Source: Frateuria_A sp051900425
GTDB taxonomy: Bacteria; Pseudomonadota; Gammaproteobacteria; Xanthomonadales; Rhodanobacteraceae
NCBI RefSeq assembly: GCF_051900425.1
Contig: NZ_JBHZGK010000002.1
Location: 124,001-188,000, forward strand
Reading direction: 5' to 3'
Length of the DNA: 64,000 nucleotides
A program made the translations under genes and the position numbers. The stretch's first letter is position 1. Every line of letters begins with the position of its first letter. Below are positions 61,054-64,000 of this stretch, piece after piece. A model generated the notes under the pieces. The model was not told where the DNA came from. It was given only the letters and a program-made list of their open reading frames with translations, and made no database searches.

Positions 61054-62439
61054 TCAGCTCGTCAACGCGTGGAGGAACGCATTTCGCCAGGCGGTCAGGT
61101 CGTGCCTTTGCAGGACGTCCATCATCGACCGCCAACGCGCGATACGTTCGCGCTGTGGCATGGCCAGCGCCCGCTCCAGCGCATCGGCCACCTCGACGGT
61201 ATCGGCCGGATTCACCAGCAGCGCCTCGGTCAGTTCCTGCGCCGCGCCGGCGAAGCGCGAGAGCACCAGTACGCCGGGGTTCTTCGGATCCTGGCTGGCC
61301 ACGTACTCCTTGGCGACCAGGTTCATGCCGTCGCGCAGCGGCGTGACCAGGCCCACCCGCGCCACGCGGTAGTAGCCTGCCAGCAGGCTGTGCGGAAAGG
61401 ACTGGTTGACGTAGCGGATCGGCACCCACTCCGGCGTGGCGTACTTGCCGTTGATGTGCCCCGCCATGCGCTCGAGTTCGCGGCGGATCAGGCGGTACTC
61501 GGGCACCGCGCCGCGCGAGGGTGGCGCGATCTGCAGCAGGGTGACGTGGCTGTGCAACGCTGGCGAGCGCTCGAGCACGTGGGCAAAGGCCTCGAAGCGT
61601 TGCGCCAGGCCCTTGGAGTAGTCGAGCCGGTCGACGCCGATGATCAGGTCGCGGCCGTCCAGGCTCTGCTTGAACTCACGCACGGCATCTTCGGACATGG
61701 CCTTGCGCGCGACGTCGGCCACTTCAGCGGTGTCGATGCTGATCGGGAACACGCCGGCGCGGAACAGTCGGCCGTTGGCGGCGCGCAGGCGGCCGCCGGG
61801 CCGCATCGCGCCCCCGACTTCGTGCAGGAAGTAGTCCTCCAGCGCGCGCAGGTCCCGGGCGGTGTGCAGGCCGACCAGATCGTAGCTGGCCAGCGTTTCG
61901 AGCAGCTCGCGATGCTTGGGCAGCGCGATCAGCAGCGCGGCGGCCGGCAGCGGTGTGTGCAGGAAGAACCCGATGCGGTTGCGCACGCCCCGCTCGCGCA
62001 GCATCGCGGCAAGCGGAATCAGGTGGTAATCGTGGACCCAGATGATGTCGTCCGGTTCGAGCAGCTTGGCCAGCTCGTCGGCGAAGATCGCGTTGACGCG
62101 CAGATAGCCTTCCAAGTGGCTGCGCTGGTAGTCGACCAGGTCGGGCCGGTAGTGGAACAGCGGCCACAGCGTGCGGTTGGCGAAGCCGGCGTAGAAGTCG
62201 TCGTGGTCGGCGCGCGACAGGTCGATGGTGACGTAATCGATCGCGCCGTCGCTGAGCCGGTGCAGTTCCTCGGCGCTGTGCGTGGCGAGCTTGCCGCTCC
62301 AGCCGAACCACAGGCCGCCGCGTTCCTGCAATGCCGCGCGCATGGCCGAGGCCAGGCCGCCAGTGGCCGTTTGCTTGGGCATGGCCACGCGGTTGGATAC
62401 CACCACCAGCCGCCCCGGTTTCCTGCCAGTGCGCGTCAT
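61054..62439 (-). CDS. otsA: Trehalose-6-phosphate synthase
   Basis: A 461-residue GT20 glycosyltransferase. Conserved pieces are VVVSNRVA, GGLASAMRAAL, IWVHDYHLIPLAAMLRE, GVDRLDYSKGLAQR and TPLRDGMNLVAKEYVA. It joins UDP-glucose and glucose-6-phosphate to give trehalose-6-phosphate. It lies 66 bp after otsB on the same strand; the gap carries a CACCTGTGCGCGC fragment of the repeat family. Confidence 0.95.
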   Translation of the reverse strand: MTRTGRKPGRLVVVSNRVAMPKQTATGGLASAMRAALQERGGLWFGWSGKLATHSAEELHRLSDGAIDYVTIDLSRADHDDFYAGFANRTLWPLFHYRPDLVDYQRSHLEGYLRVNAIFADELAKLLEPDDIIWVHDYHLIPLAAMLRERGVRNRIGFFLHTPLPAAALLIALPKHRELLETLASYDLVGLHTARDLRALEDYFLHEVGGAMRPGGRLRAANGRLFRAGVFPISIDTAEVADVARKAMSEDAVREFKQSLDGRDLIIGVDRLDYSKGLAQRFEAFAHVLERSPALHSHVTLLQIAPPSRGAVPEYRLIRRELERMAGHINGKYATPEWVPIRYVNQSFPHSLLAGYYRVARVGLVTPLRDGMNLVAKEYVASQDPKNPGVLVLSRFAGAAQELTEALLVNPADTVEVADALERALAMPQRERIARWRSMMDVLQRHDLTAWRNAFLHALTS

Positions 62440-62505
62440 CGCGCGCCACCTGTGCGCGCACAGCGCCTCACTGGCGCAGGGCAGCCGGCGCCGGCCAGGC
62501 GCAAC

Positions 62506-63351
62506 TCAGGATTGGCGGTGTCCTCCACCGTTGTGGGCATCGATCGAAACTCCCTGTGCAAGGTCTTGTCCGTGGCCGAGCGCGTCCCGCACCCGTTCCA
62601 GCCAAGCCTGGACGGCGGCCGGGCTAGGCAGCGTGAACCGCGCCAGGCTGGGTTCGCGTTGACCCACCCGCACGCTGGTGCCACCGGCCCGGTTGACCAC
62701 CTCGAAAGCGTGCTCGTCGGTGAGGTCGTCACCAAGGTAGACCGGTATGCGACCAGCGAACGGCGGGTGCTGCATCAGTTCCTCCACCGCGCGGCCCTTG
62801 TCGATCCCGGCGGGCTTGAATTCCATCACCAGGTTGCCCGGTTGCAGCGCGTAGCCGGGCAGCTCGGCAGCGATCGCCTCGGCCGCTTCGCGCAACGCGG
62901 GGAGGCGGTCCGGGGCGCGCCGGCAGTGCAGCGCCATGGCGTGCTGCTTGTCTTCCAGTTGCACGCCGTCGAGCCGCGCGGCCAGCGCCTGCACTGCCGC
63001 GCGCATGCGGGCGTGGTCGCGCGGATCGACGGCAAGCTCGCGGTGGCGTCCGTCGCCATGACGCAGCTCGTAGCCGTGCAGGCCTGCCAGCGCCCAGGGC
63101 GGCGCGCCGAACAGGCGATCGAGATCGTCCACGCCGCGCCCGCTGACCAGCGCCAGTGCGCCGTCGAGTCGGCCGTGCAGGACATGCAGCACCGCCCGCA
63201 GTTGCGGTGTCACTTCCACTGCCGCGGGATCGTCGACGAAGTCGAGCAGGCAGCCGTCCACGTCGAGGAACAGGGACCAGCGCTGGTCCGGCCGGGGCAA
63301 GGGTGGCGCCGGCAAGGGGGCGCTCACGCTGGCGGGCTTGGGTGAAGACAT
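62506..63351 (-). CDS. otsB: Trehalose-6-phosphate phosphatase
   Basis: A 281-residue HAD phosphatase. Motif I is LFLDVDGCLLDF, motif II LVSGR, motif III near GIDKGRAVEEL and motif IV YLGDDLTDEHAFE. It converts trehalose-6-phosphate to trehalose, an osmo- and desiccation protectant. The start at 63351 (MSSPKPAS) is preferred. It is the first gene of the otsB-otsA pair. Confidence 0.94.
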   Translation of the reverse strand: MSSPKPASVSAPLPAPPLPRPDQRWSLFLDVDGCLLDFVDDPAAVEVTPQLRAVLHVLHGRLDGALALVSGRGVDDLDRLFGAPPWALAGLHGYELRHGDGRHRELAVDPRDHARMRAAVQALAARLDGVQLEDKQHAMALHCRRAPDRLPALREAAEAIAAELPGYALQPGNLVMEFKPAGIDKGRAVEELMQHPPFAGRIPVYLGDDLTDEHAFEVVNRAGGTSVRVGQREPSLARFTLPSPAAVQAWLERVRDALGHGQDLAQGVSIDAHNGGGHRQS

Positions 63352-63418
63352 CCACCCGAGGCTAGCAAAGCCGGCGTGAAAAGCCGAACCACGCAGGAGG
63401 AACGTGCGCGCTCCGGTT

Positions 63419-63560
63419 GCCCCCATCCGCCTGTCGGCACCTTCTTCCGTGAACCGGCAAGGCCTCGGGGAGGTGCGGCAAGCACGCCCGGAAAGCTGGC
63501 CAGCGGGATCCTTCCCCCGTTCACGGGAAGCTGTCCGAAGGGCGGAGGGGAAGGCTTGCG
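63419..63560. repeat. Extragenic palindromic repeat upstream of otsB
   Basis: CCCCCATCCGCCTGTCGGCA with CACCTTCTTCCGTGAACCGG at the left and CCTTCCCCCGTTCACGGGAA with GGCGGAGGGGAAGGC at the right. Same family as 58700-58870, diverged. Confidence 0.65.
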
Positions 63561-63570
63561 GAAAAGCCGC

Positions 63571-64000
63571 CTACTGCTCGTCGTCCGCCGCCTCGATGCG
63601 CGGCGCCGGCGTGACCAGCAGCTTGTCGATGCGCACGCCGTCCAGGTCGACCACCTCGAAGCGGATGCCGCGCCAGGCGAACACCTCGCCCACCTGCGGG
63701 ATGTGCCCCAGCGCGGTCATCACCATGCCGGCGGCGGTGCGGAACTCGTGCTCCTCCTCGCCGGGCAGGCGCTCGACGTGCAGCAGCTCGCGCAGGTCCT
63801 CGGTGGAGAGCGAACCGTCGATCAGCCAGCTGCCGTCCTCGCGCGGAACGATCGGCGGATGTTCCTCGTTGCCGCCGTGGCCGAGCTGGCTGGCGCCGAC
63901 CACCGCCGCCAGCAGGTCGTTGAGGGTGACCAGGCCCTCGATGTCCCCGTACTCGTCCACCACCAGCGCCATCGGCGTCTCGGCGTCGCGGAATTCCTCC
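63571..64000 (-). CDS. CBS/CorC-HlyC-type transporter-associated protein, N-terminus outside window
   Basis: The frame is open to the window edge; 142 residues are visible. They contain the end of a CBS domain (MALVVDEYGDIEGLVTLNDLL) and a complete CorC_HlyC domain (EDGSWLIDGSLSTEDLRELL, FRTAAGMVMTALGHIPQVGE, IRFEVVDLDGVRIDKLLV). This is the C-terminus of a hemolysin-C/CNNM-type membrane protein or a TerC-CBS fusion; the missing N-terminus decides which. Likely magnesium/cation-related. Confidence 0.88.
   Translation of the reverse strand, partial: EEFRDAETPMALVVDEYGDIEGLVTLNDLLAAVVGASQLGHGGNEEHPPIVPREDGSWLIDGSLSTEDLRELLHVERLPGEEEHEFRTAAGMVMTALGHIPQVGEVFAWRGIRFEVVDLDGVRIDKLLVTPAPRIEAADDEQ

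Overview
The window looks like a chromosome segment of a GC-rich gammaproteobacterium of the Lysobacterales (Xanthomonadales), probably the Rhodanobacteraceae (Dyella, Rhodanobacter or Luteibacter type). This is inferred from gene order and protein character, not from a database search. The supporting clusters are kdsD-kdsC-lptC-lptA-lptB-rpoN-hpf, followed by hprK-rapZ-EIIA(Man)-ptsH-ptsI with no sugar permease, and purN/purM-DUF2066-perM-hda. No tRNA, rRNA, CRISPR array or insertion sequence was found.

Positions 1 to about 18.7 kb are accessory DNA, patchy and lower in GC than the rest. The left edge (1-1290) holds the end of a tyrosine integrase and a partner that resemble the Gamma-Mobile-Trio (GMT) mobile-element proteins, plus a decayed second copy of the gmtX tail. 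Next come a BPSL0761-type small protein, an XRE regulator with twin palindromic operators, and a divergent unknown ORF. A DNA-damage-flavoured stretch follows (2.6-10.3 kb): the mrfA/mrfB helicase-exonuclease pair, a SRAP/HMCES-type protein, a LigT-like 2H phosphoesterase, a secreted S1/P1 nuclease and an orphan UmuD-like protease with a perfect palindrome at its start. From 10.5 kb come a DUF6338 membrane protein with an overlapping poly-proline microprotein, then a compact five-gene operon (11.7-18.5 kb): GASH helical protein, two different GTPases, GAP1-like protein ending in EAD1, and a caspase-like protease ending in EAD1. This is the outstanding system of the window. It reads as a GTPase-controlled, caspase-executed conflict or anti-phage system in which matching EAD1 domains couple sensor and executioner.

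From about 18.96 kb to the right end the genes are mostly ordinary core genes. They cover the regulatory PTS with HprK and RapZ, LPS transport and Kdo synthesis, IbaG/MurA, purine synthesis, Hda, three tandem KGG-repeat stress proteins, SuhB/TrmJ, the OxyR-AhpC-AhpD peroxide module with a readable tandem OxyR site, an M1 aminopeptidase, PrmC, Dxs, a SapC-family protein, a tripartite RND efflux operon, an HAD phosphatase, a CocE/NonD hydrolase and the OtsB-OtsA trehalose pathway. The window ends inside a CBS/CorC-type protein.

Intergenic spaces in the core part carry several families of short palindromic repeats and clear rho-independent terminators. One terminator hairpin overlaps the ribosome-binding site and start codon of the RND outer-membrane gene.
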